DNA from: Piromyces finnis | Lineage: Eukaryota; Neocallimastigomycota; Neocallimastigomycetes; Neocallimastigales; Neocallimastigaceae | Assembly: GCA_002104945.1 (NCBI GenBank) | Contig: MCFH01000002.1 | Coordinates: 620,001-684,000, forward strand | Length of the DNA: 64,000 nt | Reading direction: 5' to 3' | Notes under the pieces: generated by a model | What the model saw: the letters and a program-made list of their open reading frames with translations, nothing else | Databases searched by the model: none | What the model was told of the DNA's origin: nothing | Position numbers and translations under genes: made by a program | Shown here: in pieces, positions 1 to 15,748 of the stretch | Layout of the letters: each line of letters starts with the position of its first letter | How positions within the stretch are numbered: the stretch's first letter is position 1

Positions 1-261
1 AAAGATGGTATAATTAAACTATAGGTATAGTTTAATTTAATTAATAATCTTAAATAATTACAGAAAGAGAAAACATAAATATAAAAATAATAAGACATTG
101 CATTAGATTGTTTGATAGTACGTAATTTATAATTACTATAATTCTTTTCTAAATATTTTTTGAAAAAAATAATAAAATAAGTTATTGCTTTAAATTAATA
201 ATTTCATTATTTTTTTCATATTTCTTGTAATTTTTACTATATTTTGATTTTAGTAAATACT
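1..261. other. AT-rich flank, no gene seen
   Basis: A/T-rich sequence beyond the proposed stop of the Sel1-repeat gene. I see no coding potential or RNA gene in it. The neighbouring gene cannot be followed further because the window begins here. Confidence 0.6.
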
Positions 262-1444
262 TTATGTATTTAAACCATTGTCTATTATTTGCTATTATTT
301 AAGTAATATTAAAATAAAATTAATATATAATACTATAATTCTAAAAAAAAAAAAAAAAAAAAAAAATTATATCAATATATAACTTTAATTATTATATAAA
401 TTTACCTGCTTCTAATTTCTTTATATATACTATGGCTGGTTCATAATTTTGTTCATCTGCTTTTTTAAACCTTTAATTTTTCATATATTATTAATTAATT
501 AGTACAATTATATATTTATTTGCTTTTCTTTTTTATTTTAAATATATGATAAAAATTATTATGTGTATATACCATTCTAATGCCTTATAATTATCGGCAA
601 CAACACCTTTTCCTTTCATATAGCATAATCCTAAAAAGAACTGAGCAATTGTGAATCCTAATAGATAACATTTTTTTATAAATTCATTTCGCTTAATAAT
701 ATGTCATAATTTAATATATAATAGAATATCATTTCATTGAATGATATACTAAAATTCAATTTATAATAGATTATATATATAATATTCAAAGAAAATAAAA
801 ATTACCTTGTCCTGCAGATTTCCTAAACCAGAAAACAGCATGAGAATAATCTTTTAATACAGTAATACCTTTGAAATAAAAGATTCCCAAATTAAACTGT
901 GAACGGCAACAACCATTTGAAGCAGCAGCACGATACCATTCAATACTTTTTTCATAATTAATATCTGTGCCTTTACCAAAAGCATAACAAGATGCTAAAT
1001 TATATTGAGCTTCTAATTCATTTTGTTGAGCAGCTTTTTCATACCAATAAAATGCCTTAAAGTAATCTTTTTCCAAGTAATTACCATTTTCATAACATAA
1101 TGCCAAATTAAATTGAGCAATACTATTTCCAGCATCAGCTGCTATTCTATACCATTTAACTGCTTCATCCATATCACGTTCAACACCACAACCGTGTTCA
1201 TAACATATACCTAAATTAACACAAGCCGATATATGACCCTTTTTAGATGCTTCCCTATACCATTTTACAGCTAATTCTGGATTACGGCTAATACCACATC
1301 CACGAGCATATGATAAACCTAAATTAAATTGAGCATCTGTGTTACCATTTTCAGCTGCTAAAGAATAATATTTAAATGCTTCTTCTTTGCTAACTGGAAC
1401 ACCATTTCCATCGTTATAACATGTGCCTTTTTTAAGAATATATA

Positions 1445-1526
<82 letters not shown>

Positions 1527-2959
1527 GGTAATATTGTTTATTATTACTATGTTTCATTATTAATAATATTTACCTAATAAATATTGGGCTCTTGGATCAT
1601 TCTTGAAAAATATATATATATATATGTTTTTAGTAAAATGTATATATATTTATATATCTACAAAACTAAATTTGGGGAAAACTTACTTGTTCAGCAGCTT
1701 TTTTATACCAATAAATTGCCTTTTTTATATTCTTCTTTGCATAGGTATGATAACATAAACCTAAATAGAATTGTGATGAAGAATGACCCTAATAAAAAAA
1801 ATCAGTAACGTTTTGAAAATAGATATATATTAATAAACAATAACTCAAATTGAAATGACTGAATAATTTATAGATATTACTTGTTCAGCAGCCATTTGAT
1901 ACCATTTCATTGCTAATTCTTCATTCTTTTTAACATCATAAATTTCACCCAATAGAAATTGAGCATTAACATTATTATTTTTTGCGGCCTTACTAAACCA
2001 GTAAAGAGCTCTTTTTTCATTTTTTTCAATTCCTTTTTTACCATCATAATAACAAAGGGCTAAATTAAATTGAGCATCTGGATGGCCAGCTAATGCTGCT
2101 TTTCTAAACCAAATAATAGCATGCTTTTGTGACTTTTTAACATGATTTCCTTTCCAAAAGCATACTGCTAATTTAAACATTGCTTCAGGATTCCCTTGTT
2201 TAACCTTATTGTACAACGATACAGAACTATCATCCTTTACTATTATAATTATATATTAGAAATTAGAAATTTATTAAAGATTAATAAAATTAGAATCAAA
2301 AGAGATTTCATTATAATTATTTATAATTTAGAAATTTGTTTAATTTTAATATAATTAAAATCAAAAGGGATTTCATTATAATTATATATTATAATTTAGA
2401 AATTTGCTTAATTTTAATATAATTAAAATCAAAAGGGATTTCGAATTAAAATTTGTATTTCTTATAAATAATAATTTCTTGCATAAATTCTTACAATATT
2501 CGCTGTTATAGTCTGAAACAATGGTATATAGACTCTCAATACAACTGTTAGTACTGCTACTTAAACTTCTGCAATCATCTATAACTAAATATAAAAACAA
2601 TTAAAAATTAATTTTTAATAGTTAATACAAATGAAATATTGGGTATTTTTTTTTATATAATTATAAAGAGTATTTAATGACTTTAATATAAATACACTAA
2701 ATTTTACCTTTTATAGTTGAACTACTTGAAGTTGAAATAGAAAATTCTAATTTTTTTTTTTTTTATTATTATTAAATAATGATATTTAATTGTGTAAGAA
2801 TAATATAATTAATTATTTTTAATTGCAAATAATTATACAGTAATTTTAAAAAAGAAAAATATAAATTAGGCAGGCCATTTTAATTTATATACCTGATTGA
2901 AGAGCAATAGAAATCTGTTCATCATTGTAACCTTTAAAACGACTAGTAATATCCTCCAT
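262..2959 (-). CDS. Sel1-like repeat protein, ten exons
   Basis: A spliced protein of about 489 residues made almost entirely of Sel1-like (TPR-related) helical repeats. I read exons (minus strand, 5' to 3') at 2893-2959, 2708-2746, 2495-2578, 1881-2239, 1687-1788, 1574-1601, 806-1426, 573-657, 406-470 and 262-281; these sum to 1470 nt. About 65 residues of Ser-rich N-terminus precede eleven repeats of about 36 residues with the pattern AQFNLGxCY..G..A..WY.KAA. Typical copies are AQFNLALCYENG and AVKWYRIAADAGN. Sel1 repeats are protein-protein interaction scaffolds, for example in ER-associated degradation and chitin-synthase regulation. No signal peptide or membrane segment is visible, so a specific role cannot be assigned. 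The start is the ATG at 2957-2959, the first in frame. Exons 2, 3 and the 20-nt last exon are the least certain; exon 3 could use an acceptor 6 nt earlier. The intron at 1427-1573 carries an ATT microsatellite. Confidence 0.82.
1446..1526. repeat. (ATT)n microsatellite in intron
   Basis: About 80 bp of nearly perfect ATT trinucleotides inside an intron of the Sel1-repeat gene, between the 28-nt and 621-nt exons. Likely length-polymorphic. Confidence 0.95.
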
Positions 2960-5659
2960 GGTCAGTAAAATAAATAACTGTTTATGAAATTCTTTTTTTA
3001 TTTATTTATTGTTTATTATTAGATAGCTTTCAATAAAAATAATTATAGAAATCCAATTTAAAATTTGAAATCTTTTTTTTTAAAAAAAAAAAAAGAAAGA
3101 AATTTATTTTCTATTTGTATAAATGTTGATAACTTTGGTATTAAATGAATGTTGAATAGTTGGTATATTGTGTATATTGTATATGAATATATAATATTAT
3201 GTATTTATAGGAATGATTTTAAAAAATTATAAATTTTATGAAAAGGTTTATAATTTTAAATATTTGTTTTTTCAAAATTATTATTATAATTCATTTATTT
3301 TTTTAAGTTTAATGTTTGTTCTTAATTAATTTATAATAATAATGTGGATAAATGTTTTTTTAATTTGCATTTACTAGCTATAGATTCTCAAATGAATATA
3401 CAATAAATATTTTTAAAACGATAATAACAAAATAAATAAAATTTTGAAAAATAATATTTCTTAAACATAATAATACTTTTTAATTATTAAATAAATATTA
3501 ATCTTTTTGACTACATAATAAAATAAAAATTAATGCATATTTAGAATATATATCTATCTAATATATTTATTTCATTATTAAAAATTTAAGTATTTTTCAT
3601 TTTATAATAGAATTGAGATAGAAAGAAAAGTTTGATTTTTTAAAAAATATATATATATGTAAAATGATAATATATTAGGATTGGTACTTTTTCATTTAAA
3701 AAATCGTTTTACACTATTTAAAATTAATTATTTATTTAAATAAGCTTTTGAATAATTATAATAATAACTATTAAAATATTAATAATAAAATATATAAATT
3801 ATACCAAAAAAAAAAAAAAAAAAAAAAAAAATTCAAATATATTTTTTTATATATTAAAAAATATATTTTTTATATATTTGAAATTTTAATATTTTTTAAA
3901 AAAAATTGATGAATTTTTGCTTTTTATATATATTTTTTTTTTATTTTATATATATAATTATTTTTTTTTGCTGCTGTATTTGACAATTAAATTTGGAAAA
4001 AATTAATTTTTGATTGTGATTATAAATTAAAAAAAAAAAAAGATGATTTTTCTTATAAAAAAAATTAAAAAAGAATCAAATAAAAAATGGGATATAAATT
4101 ATATAAATCATATTTACCACAATACCTACACAATATCTGCTTTAGTTTTGTCTTAATAATAGTAAATCTTTAATATCATCCTTTCTTTTCCTTCCTTTCC
4201 TTCTTCACCTCTACCTTTTTTTTTTAGGCCAAACTAATCATCTTATTTTATAATTATTAATAACTAAACCACTCTTTATACATTAATTAATTATAAATTA
4301 ATTAGTTGATAAATAGTGATTATAAAATTATAAAATAGCGGTTTATTTATTGCTATATTATATATTCATTTATTTTATATATAGATTTATTTAATTATTA
4401 TTTATCCAGTCGTTCATTTATTTATTGAACGATTCTAGTATTCTTTTTTTCTATATAAATATTAAAAAGGATTCATTAATTATTAAATGAAAATTAAATT
4501 TCTATATTTTCATATTTATTACATTACAATATATAATATATAGATTATATTTAATAATTCTATAGGATTATATATAGAAAGTGTAATGGCTAAAGTTAAA
4601 GGAATATTTATTATGAAAATTTGTATTAAAAAAAAAACAAATCTTAAAATAATAAATTATTATCTCTAACTTTGTAAATTATATCAAATTTTATATATAT
4701 TACAAGTTTATTATTTTTGAATTGAATAATATTAATAAATATATTTTTAATATTTAATTCAATTTATTTTAAATTCAAAAATTAAATTTGTATTTAAAAG
4801 TTTAAATATATATATTTTATTATAATGGTATATTATCTTTTACATTTATTATAATGTAATGGCAAATGAATTGTAACTTTAAATATAATTAAATTTATAC
4901 CAATATCTTATATATATAAATTAATTATAATATAATTAATATATTGTGATTTTGATTGTATCATATATTATATGATTTAAAATGGTACTAGGGTTTTTTT
5001 TCAAATTCATTAAATTGTTAAGCAAAATTAAAACTAAATTTGGCATGCCAGGGCCAAAATCAATATTTTAAATTATGTACATAAATGATTGGTTATTATT
5101 ATACATTATATTTGCGTATTGTAATTAAAAAATATTAATTTTATTTCTTGGAAAAAAAACACAATAAAAAAAATAATTTATCATTATATAGAACATCTTT
5201 TTTTAATTATTTATTAAAGAATTAAAAATAACAAATACATATTATCATCGATTATCATAATAAGGAAAGAATTTCAAACTCTTATTATTTGTTTTACTTT
5301 TTATTCATTAGCAAGGGATATCTTTTAATTTTATTTTATATTAGAGAATGTGGAAAAAAGGAGTAATATAATAATATATGGATAGATTTATGGTTGAATA
5401 TACACTAATATATTAAAAGATTATATTAATAAAAAAGTTTAATTTTTATATTAAATAAATTTTTTAATTTAATTTATAGGAATATTTACCTTTAATTAAA
5501 GCTAAAAATTTTATTGTTAAATAAATGAATATGTAAATAAATACTATTATTATTATTATTATTATTATTATTTAAATAAATAAATAAGTAATTAATCAAT
5601 TAAAATCAATATTTATAATTATGGATATGATTAGATTATTATTCAATTTAAAAGTGTAT

Positions 5660-5698
<39 letters not shown>

Positions 5699-5750
5699 TT
5701 ATTTTTATTTATTTATTATTTTTATTTATTTATTTATTTATTTATTATTT

Positions 5751-5813
<63 letters not shown>

Positions 5814-6422
5814 TTTGGTTGGTTGGTTGGTTAGTTTGATTGTACATAATTACTCTTTTTTTGTGGTATTATTTATTTAATTAATAATTAACTAAAAAAA
5901 ATAAAAGGGAACGATTCTTTTTTTATGAAGAATAGATAACTAAATAACTAAAAAAAAAACTTCTAATAAGTTTTAAAGTATTTATTTATTAATATAATTT
6001 TTACTTTTATTAGTTTTTTTTTTTTTAATAATATTAAAATACTTTATAAAATAAAATTATTTCAAGTACATTAAAAGACTGGATGGTTATAACATATCAA
6101 AAAAAAAAAAAAAAGTTTAAGTAGATCTTAATAAAATAAAATAAAAAAAAATAGCTTTATGATTATTATATAAAAAATTAAATAATTTTGAATTTTAAAA
6201 TATAAATATTATTATTTTATATAAACTTTTTCAAATATATAAAATATTTTTTGATTGTCACTATTACTTGAGATATGAATGTATCTGAAAAATTATATTA
6301 GATTTTAGAGTAATGTTGAAAGTGTTGAATTAATAGATAAAAACTTTTTTTTTGATTATACATTAAAAAAAAATAATATTTTGCAAAAAAAATTGAAATG
6401 AAAAAAATTTTGCTTTCTTTCT
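2960..6422. other. Intergenic, AT-rich, no gene seen
   Basis: About 3.5 kb between the start of the Sel1-repeat gene and the stop of MORN5. It holds poly(A)/poly(T) runs, a short ATT array near 5545-5571 and the TTTA array listed separately. No open frame has fungal-like composition, and I see no tRNA-like segment. Any promoter of the Sel1-repeat gene would lie at the left end. Confidence 0.6.
5656..5833. repeat. (TTTA)n array ending in (TTGG)n
   Basis: About 160 bp of TTTA tetramers with a few TTTT-type interruptions, followed directly by about four TTGG units. The tetramer produces a spurious open frame of Phe-Ile-Tyr-Leu periodicity, not a gene. Confidence 0.95.
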
Positions 6423-8704
<2,282 letters not shown>

Positions 8705-9855
8705 GCTGGGTTTATGTTAATTGTTGTATAAATAAAAAAAATATATAAAAAAAAATAAATAACCAAATAAAAAAAAAAAAAAAGTATTTAAAATAATATT
8801 AAACCATTATATAAACTATATGTATTTATAGAGATTAAAAATGAAAGTATTGAAAGAAAAAAAAGTTTATTATAAAAATAAAATAAAACAATTTAATATA
8901 ATATAAAATTCATCCTTTAATAAAAGGAAATATTTTACCATTAACTTTAATTCTTATAATCATTTTTAATTCTTTAAAAACTTTTTAGTAAGAATTAAGA
9001 TTATAATAAGGAATACTAAGATAATAATAATAATAATAGCAATAGTAATACTAATATTAATAGTAAATAGATTTATAAAAGAAATATATATTTCAAAACT
9101 AAAGTGAAAAAAAAAAAAAATAAAATAAAATTGAAAAGATTCAAATGATGAATTAAAACCTTAATCCTTTTAAAATTTTGTTTCTACGGAAATTTTATAT
9201 TATTCATAAGTAAACTTTAAATATTAGTATTCTGTCGATTTTATAGTTAAATATTAATAAATATAAAATATTTCATTTTAGATTTTGACATGGTCTCTTT
9301 ATATTTAATAGGATTAAATGACATAGAAGTAATATTTTTTGATTTTTATTTCAATAAACATAAATAGACATTCATAATACAAAAAAAAAAAAAAATAGAA
9401 TAGTTTAATGAAGTACATATATTGTATAAATTATTATATAATCTTTTGTTGATTTATCTATTTTTTATTTTATTTATTATTTTTTTTTTTAAAAAAAAAG
9501 TCATTTGGACATATATTTTTGTTTTGCTTAGCTAATTGATTATCATAAACGTTAGCAATTTTATTATTAATATAATAAGTCTCTTGGAAATAATATTCAT
9601 AATGAGAAAAAAATAATAATTTATAAAAATTTTATATTTAAAAAATATATATTATCAAATAAAAATTTTAATTCTTTTATTTGCTATTTTATTTATTTAA
9701 ATTTGTTTTATTTCGGTTTTGTTATGTTGTTTTATTGTTTGTTTGCTTGCTTTCCCATTTTTTTTTAATCTTTGGTTATATATATATAATTCTTTTTTTT
9801 TCTTGATGTGGTGTTTAATAGTGGATAAAAATTTTGTAAGGGTTAGGAATCAAAA
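8705..9855. other. Intergenic, no gene seen
   Basis: About 1.15 kb upstream of MORN5 and downstream of the CoA-binding gene. A/T tracts and short AAT runs only; no open frame with protein-like composition and no RNA gene seen. The MORN5 promoter should lie near the left edge. Confidence 0.6.
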
Positions 9856-10942
9856 TTAAATTTTTGAATTACTAATAGCTTCTAATACACCATCGCCATC
9901 CTTTAAAACACAACCATAAATGGTATCTAAATTATTATTACTTGTAAAGGATTGACATTCTTCATTTTCAGCACCTGGTTGAATCCAACAAACAACTTCC
10001 TTACCCTTAAGAGTTTTCTTTGTATCGAGGTTTTTTTTTATTTCTTCTAAAACACCTAAAGTAATCTTTGGTGGAGTAACAATTGATACAGATAAAAATG
10101 GCTTTTCATTTTGGAATTCCTTATTTTGGGCTAATTCGTCTAATAAAGAAGAAATGTTGGCACGACAATTAATATTACAAATTTGTTTTTCTTTCTGTAA
10201 AAAATGAATTACAGCATTAAGTTTTATGTAGTTATCAATGGATGATAATGATAAAAATCAAATTTCATAATTTAACATTCATAATTAGTATAAAAACCAT
10301 ATATAAAATAAAAATAAAAATGGTTAAGTATAAATTCAAATTAAACATTTTTTTATAAAAAAAAAATAATTTATATTATATATTTATTAATTTCTATAAG
10401 AAATTTATTATTTCTATTCATTTAATTGTTAAGAATAAAAAAAAATTCTAATACATTACTGGATGAATTGGATAGACTATATATATATGAAATAATGATA
10501 ATGATATATATGTAAATGGAATAATAATTCAAAGAATTAAAATGTAAAATAAAGATAAGGATAATAATAATATATTGTTATGATAATATATTAATATTAC
10601 CTGTCATTTTGTGATTGATGTACCTTTATAGCAAATAAGAATAATAATGAATTATTTAAAAATTAAAATTATATATACATATAGAGAGAGTAAGATATAT
10701 GTAATTATTATTTTAATAACATAAATATACTTTTATTTAAAATAATAATAATAATAGTAATAATAAAAATGTTTGAAACTATATAACCCCTAGACTATAG
10801 ATAAATATGTTTCTTATATATTTCTACATATATTATAATAATACCAATTTAAAACTTTAAATCCAAATTTTTCTGGATTAGTAGAGGCACCAATAACAGC
10901 GAAATTCTTTGAAGTTAAAAACTTGGCCTTAATAGCGTTCAT
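9856..10942 (-). CDS. CoA-binding domain (YccU/CoA_binding_2-type) protein
   Basis: A small cytosolic Rossmann-like protein of about 151 residues. Exons: 10845-10942, 10601-10623 (23 nt) and 9856-10190 (456 nt in all). It opens with the nucleotide-binding strand and loop (NFAVIGASTNPEKFGFKVL). The family core follows (SVSIVTPPKITLGVLEEI, then VVCWIQPGAENEECQ, near residues 75-130) and it ends near GDGVLEAISN. Members of this family resemble the CoA-binding domain of succinyl-CoA synthetase but stand alone; their substrate is generally unknown. The 3' exon has two nearby acceptor AGs. The upstream CAG would put a stop within a few codons, so the AAAG four bases further is the one that keeps frame. 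The start is the ATG at 10940-10942. Confidence 0.85.
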
Positions 10943-11587
10943 TTTATTTATTTAATAAAATAAAAAATTGGAAATTTTAAAATGGATTATCCTTTAAAAA
11001 TTATAACAAACGAAAAAAAAAAAAAAAAGAAAAAAATTTTAATCCTTAAATTTATAAAGTTTAAAATTTTTTTTTCAAAATATATTAAAATTGTGATTTT
11101 TTTCTGTATTTTTTATTTTTAATTTTTATTTGTTATCTTTTACAAGATGTTAATGAATATATAAAAAGATGTCAATGCTTTATTATTATTATTACTATTA
11201 TTATTTATATACACGTCATTTTTCTTTTTGTTATTTTATTTCCTATTTTATTTTTTTATGATAATAAAAATAAATATTTAAAAAAAGGGGGGTTATTAAG
11301 CTTTCATTTATTTGGCAAATGGATAATTATATTATACATATTATTAAAAAGAGGTAATTAAGATAAAGAAGAAGAAGAAGAAGAAGAAGAAGAAAAAAAT
11401 AGTATGCTAAATTGGTATGATAAAAGATGGTTACTTTAATTTTTACTAAAATATATAAATGAGTCTAAAATAAAAAATAAAATATTTAAATATTTTTTTA
11501 AAATAATTTTATTTGAATTTATTAATTAAAAATTAAAAGAAGGAATAAAACATTTTTTTTTTTTTTTTTGGTTTATATATCATATTT
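10943..11587. other. Intergenic with short GAA array
   Basis: About 650 bp between the CoA-binding gene start and the Ada1 stop. It contains a (GAA)n run near 11366-11395 and A/T tracts. No gene seen. Confidence 0.6.
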
Positions 11588-13792
11588 TTATTCAATAAGA
11601 GAGTGATCATTTTCTGCTAATACACAAATTAAATTTTCTAATACTTCAGAGGAATAAGCTGAATTTCCAAAGATGTGTTGTGGATTAATTTCATGAGCAA
11701 AGAAAACATCTTGAAGTGAAATTAAATGATTTTGAGTAAAATTAGCATCAATATCAAATTCCGAAAAGATTTCATCCTCATTACGATTGTTTTTATAATC
11801 AAATTTTATGGAAGAGGTTTCGGTCGTGTCGGTAAGTAATGAAGAATTATTTAAAGGTTCATGGGTTATATTAACATTGGAAGTGGTGGCGGTGGTAGAA
11901 GAAGAGGATGGTTCTGTTGCTTGTAAAGAAGATTCTTTCATTGGTGCTATATCCGTGACAGCAACAGTGGAGGATGGCGTAATGGAAGAAGAAGCTGCTG
12001 TTGTTGGTGTTAATGAAGTGATGGATGTTGTGGAAGGTAATAAAGTATTATCAAAGGTATTATCTAAAAGATCATCATGATTAAGAATATCACTTGAAGA
12101 CAGAATAGCGTTAAATAAGTCATCATCTTTACTAATTGCATTAAAACTTTCTTTTTCTTCATTTTCCTGTTTAACGTCTTTTAAAAGAGAAGTTGTTGGA
12201 GTGGATGGAAGTGCTGATAATAATGGATTAACGGCCATAGATGAAGAAGGTGCAATAGTAGCATTAATATCTGACATAGAAGTATCTTCTGTTGTTGCTA
12301 CTATATTATTTTCATCTTCATTTTCTTTAATAGTTTCCAGAGATCCTTTTGAGCAAATCTTAAATATTTCCTCTGCACGATTCTTATGTCCATTTCCATT
12401 AGATGATATAAGGTTAGGTAGAGGTAGAGTATCTAATGTTTCAATGGATATTGAAGAATTAGGCTTAATACCATTTGAAAATTCTTTAGAAACTTCAATA
12501 AAACCACTTCGATCACACAATAGTGTACCAGGTTTCATTGTATTAACCACATTGGTAGTAATATATTGACCTTCTTTTTGTAATTTCTTTTGAAGTGACG
12601 CTTTAACTTTTAAGATCTTATCTCTTAATAGTGGTATCTTATTTTTAGTATCATTGATGGTAACTTTTGCTTTATTATCATCTGTTGAATGGTCAACGTT
12701 TTTATCTGCGATTTCCGCTGATGATGATGGTTCCTCTTTCTTTTCTTGATGTTCAACATCTTTTTTCTTTTCATCCTCTGTTTTTTCATCCATGTTATTG
12801 GTTGATGTCAATGGCTCTGAAGTGTCTTTTTTATTATCTTCTATTAAATTATTTGATAATGTTGAAGATATATCATCTTTTATTTGTTGTTCTTTGGTAT
12901 GATTATCAATATTTTCTTTCTTAATATCTGTACTTATATTTTCTTTTTTATCATTATTGTTTGTAACACCAGTAATGGTTGTAGTTGGTGTTGCTGTCGT
13001 CGTTGGTGTTATGTTTATATTAGTATCTATAGAATATAATAAAAATTTATTTATTTATTTGTAATAATAAAAAATAATGTTTTAAATAAAAAAGGATAGT
13101 AGTAATAAAAAGATGATATTTAAAAGAATAAATAATAATAATAATAATAATAAATAACCATTACTCCTTTTCAAATAATATAATAAATATAATAATAGAA
13201 AATAGATATACATACTATTTATAGACTTTGTTGATAAATCAGTAACGGTAATTGTTGGTAATGGTTGTTGATTTATGAGACTATCGGATTCTTCATATAA
13301 TGATGAATAAACATTACGTCTTAGTGGTATAATTGGTGTAATAGGAGTTTCTATGGCTTGCTCATTATTAATTCTTTTACTTAAGCAATTTTCGATAATA
13401 CCTTTTAATCGACTCTAATGAAAATATAAATAAAAACAACATAATAAAAGAATAATCATAGAAACAAAAATTAATCGTTACTTTTAAAACTTTTTTTTCC
13501 TAATTTATATATATTATAAATTGTTTTAAACTTTAATGCTATCCAAAACATACTCTTAAAGCATAACTCATTAATACAAGGGCTTCATCTGTTATACTAC
13601 TTATTCCTTCTAAAGAAGCAACAAATTCTACTCTTTCTTTTAACAATGAATCATTAATTCCTGGAACATCTTGAATATCTTTAAATGATGGAGGAATATC
13701 TTTATTGTTATTAATAAATAGTATGGAATATAATAATAATATATATATATTAATTGGCATTCTCATATATCTTTTCTTTATATACAAGTTTA

Positions 13793-13826
<34 letters not shown>

Positions 13827-14712
13827 AATCCTTTTTATAATTTAAATAAAAATAGTTTATCCTACTTTTTGATGGTTTTGGTATAAAGTGAGATGAAAAT
13901 GTTGGAATTTCGTTTTTTGGACTTGGGTATTTCTATTAATATAAAAGAATAAATAAATATATATTATAATAAATAACATTTATTAATAATATTTAATATT
14001 TATTCTTTCTTTTTTAAATATATCTATTTATTAATATACCTTTAATAAGCCTCTTATTTTATCTCTATCAATTTTTTCCAAAGATAAAAATTCATCCTTT
14101 AGCTTCATACGTTTAACATTACCATTGACTTTATTTAATTTATGTTTTCTTTTTAATGAATTTCTTTCTTTAGAATCTGAATTTGCTGATGAAATAGGAA
14201 GTAAACTTCCATCACGAGGAATTATATCTCTTTGAGAATTATATATAATGGAATATATAAGGGAATTGTGAAGTTGAACTAAATGAAACAACAGTCCAAA
14301 TATATTTTAAAATTTTATAATAAAATAAATATATATATATATAACCATTGGATATATTTATGAATAATACATAAATTTGATAAGGTGTTAGTACATTGGA
14401 ACACTTTTTTTTCAATTTTAGTAATAAATGGGTTAAATAACAAAATAATAAATAATTACGTTGATCTCCAATTAAATTTTTTATGGATTTATCGAATTCA
14501 TTTTTTGATAATTTTCCTGTTAAATAATTTTTCAAACATTTCCAATATTCTTTACTATTTGGACCTAATGCTTCCGAAAGTTTTTGTTTAATTTGTAATG
14601 TATCCTTTCTTTTTGATATGGTTGGTGATGAGGTAGACGTATTTATTTTGATACTTAGTGAATTAATATCATTTTGATTTGAAGATGGATAAGGTGATGT
14701 TGATAGTAGCAT
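11588..14712 (-). CDS. HFI1: SAGA complex subunit Ada1/Hfi1 (TADA1) homologue
   Basis: A nuclear structural subunit of the SAGA histone acetyltransferase coactivator. Six exons: 14346-14712, 14040-14278, 13866-13932, 13554-13699, 13216-13414 and 11588-13026 (2457 nt, 818 residues). The N-terminal Ada1 signature is clear: KLSEALGPNSKEYWKCLKNY, then GKLSKNEFDK at about residues 43-80, followed by VQLHNSLIYSIIYNSQRDII. The histone-fold region follows (DVPGINDSLLKERVEFVA, then SSITDEALVLMSYALRSRLK). The family ends in a short conserved tail; here ISLQDVFFAHEINPQHIFG lies near the C-terminus. Yeast Hfi1 is about 490 residues. The extra length is mostly Ser/Thr/Asn/Glu-rich low-complexity sequence in the last exon. 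The start is the ATG at 14710-14712, just 5' of the conserved domain. The family call is firm; the short third exon and the exon 4 acceptor (13699) are less certain. Confidence 0.85.
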
Positions 14713-15710
14713 TTTATTTATTTATTTATTTATTAATATTTAATAATAAAAGTTTTATATACATATATATTATCTTAAATATTTTTTTTTTGTTAATAAG
14801 ATATTGAGTTTTAATTCTGAAGAAAAAATAAAATAAAATATAATAACAAATTTCAATAAAATGATTTCTTAATGTAAATGAATTAATTTCCTTAAAAAAA
14901 TAAAATGATATTGTAAAAAAAAAAAATAAATAATAATAAAAAAAAATAAAGAAAATATTTATAGATGAAATATGTTTATTAGCACTTTTTTTTTACATCG
15001 GTTATGATGCAGTCATCAATTTTCAAAATTATATATTTTAATTCTTTATTAATAACTATTTTAAATTCATATTTTTTTTTTAAAAAAAAAAAGTATATAA
15101 TAATTAATATTGATAAATCCTCCAAATTTATTTATATATGGGGATGTTTATTTTTTTTTAATAATCCATTTTTATCAAATTAAAAATAATATTAATAAAG
15201 ATAGTATTTATTAAAGTCCAGATTATTATTCATTTAATTATAATTAATAATTTATTTAGTTTATTTGTATTTATTTATTTATTTATTTATTTAATAATTT
15301 TAATAAAAAAATATTTTACTACTAATAAAAAATATTAAAAATATCTTAATTTCATATTAATCTGTCAAAAAAAATTTAATAAATTTTTTTCTTTTTAAAT
15401 ATTATGTAAAAGGGTTGTCAACTTTTTTTTTTATGAATCTCGAATATACAAAGCAATTGAAGATAAAATGAAAATAAATATCAAAATAATATTTATAAAT
15501 CCTATTTATAATTTAGATTACTCATCATTTCAAAATATAATATAATAAATTAACATTATTTTTTTTTAATTCTATAATAAATGAAAGTTCCATTTTAAGA
15601 TTTTTACCAATGAATCAAATAAATTTTTAAAAATTAAAAAAAGGAGTGATATTTAAATTGGTAAAAATATAAAATATTATTAAATTTGATATATTCAATC
15701 AACAACAACA

Positions 15711-15748
<38 letters not shown>

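Noticed and set aside
2382-2600. Minus-strand open frame of 72 codons as a separate gene
   Set aside because: Its first part is exon 3 of the Sel1-repeat gene; the rest is read-through into the intron.
5621-5839. Open frame over the TTTA array
   Set aside because: Purely periodic Phe-Ile-Tyr-Leu translation of a tetranucleotide repeat; no gene features.
11808-12924. Three plus-strand open frames opposite Ada1
   Set aside because: Antisense shadows of the low-complexity Ada1 exon; the minus-strand reading joins cleanly to the conserved N-terminal exons.
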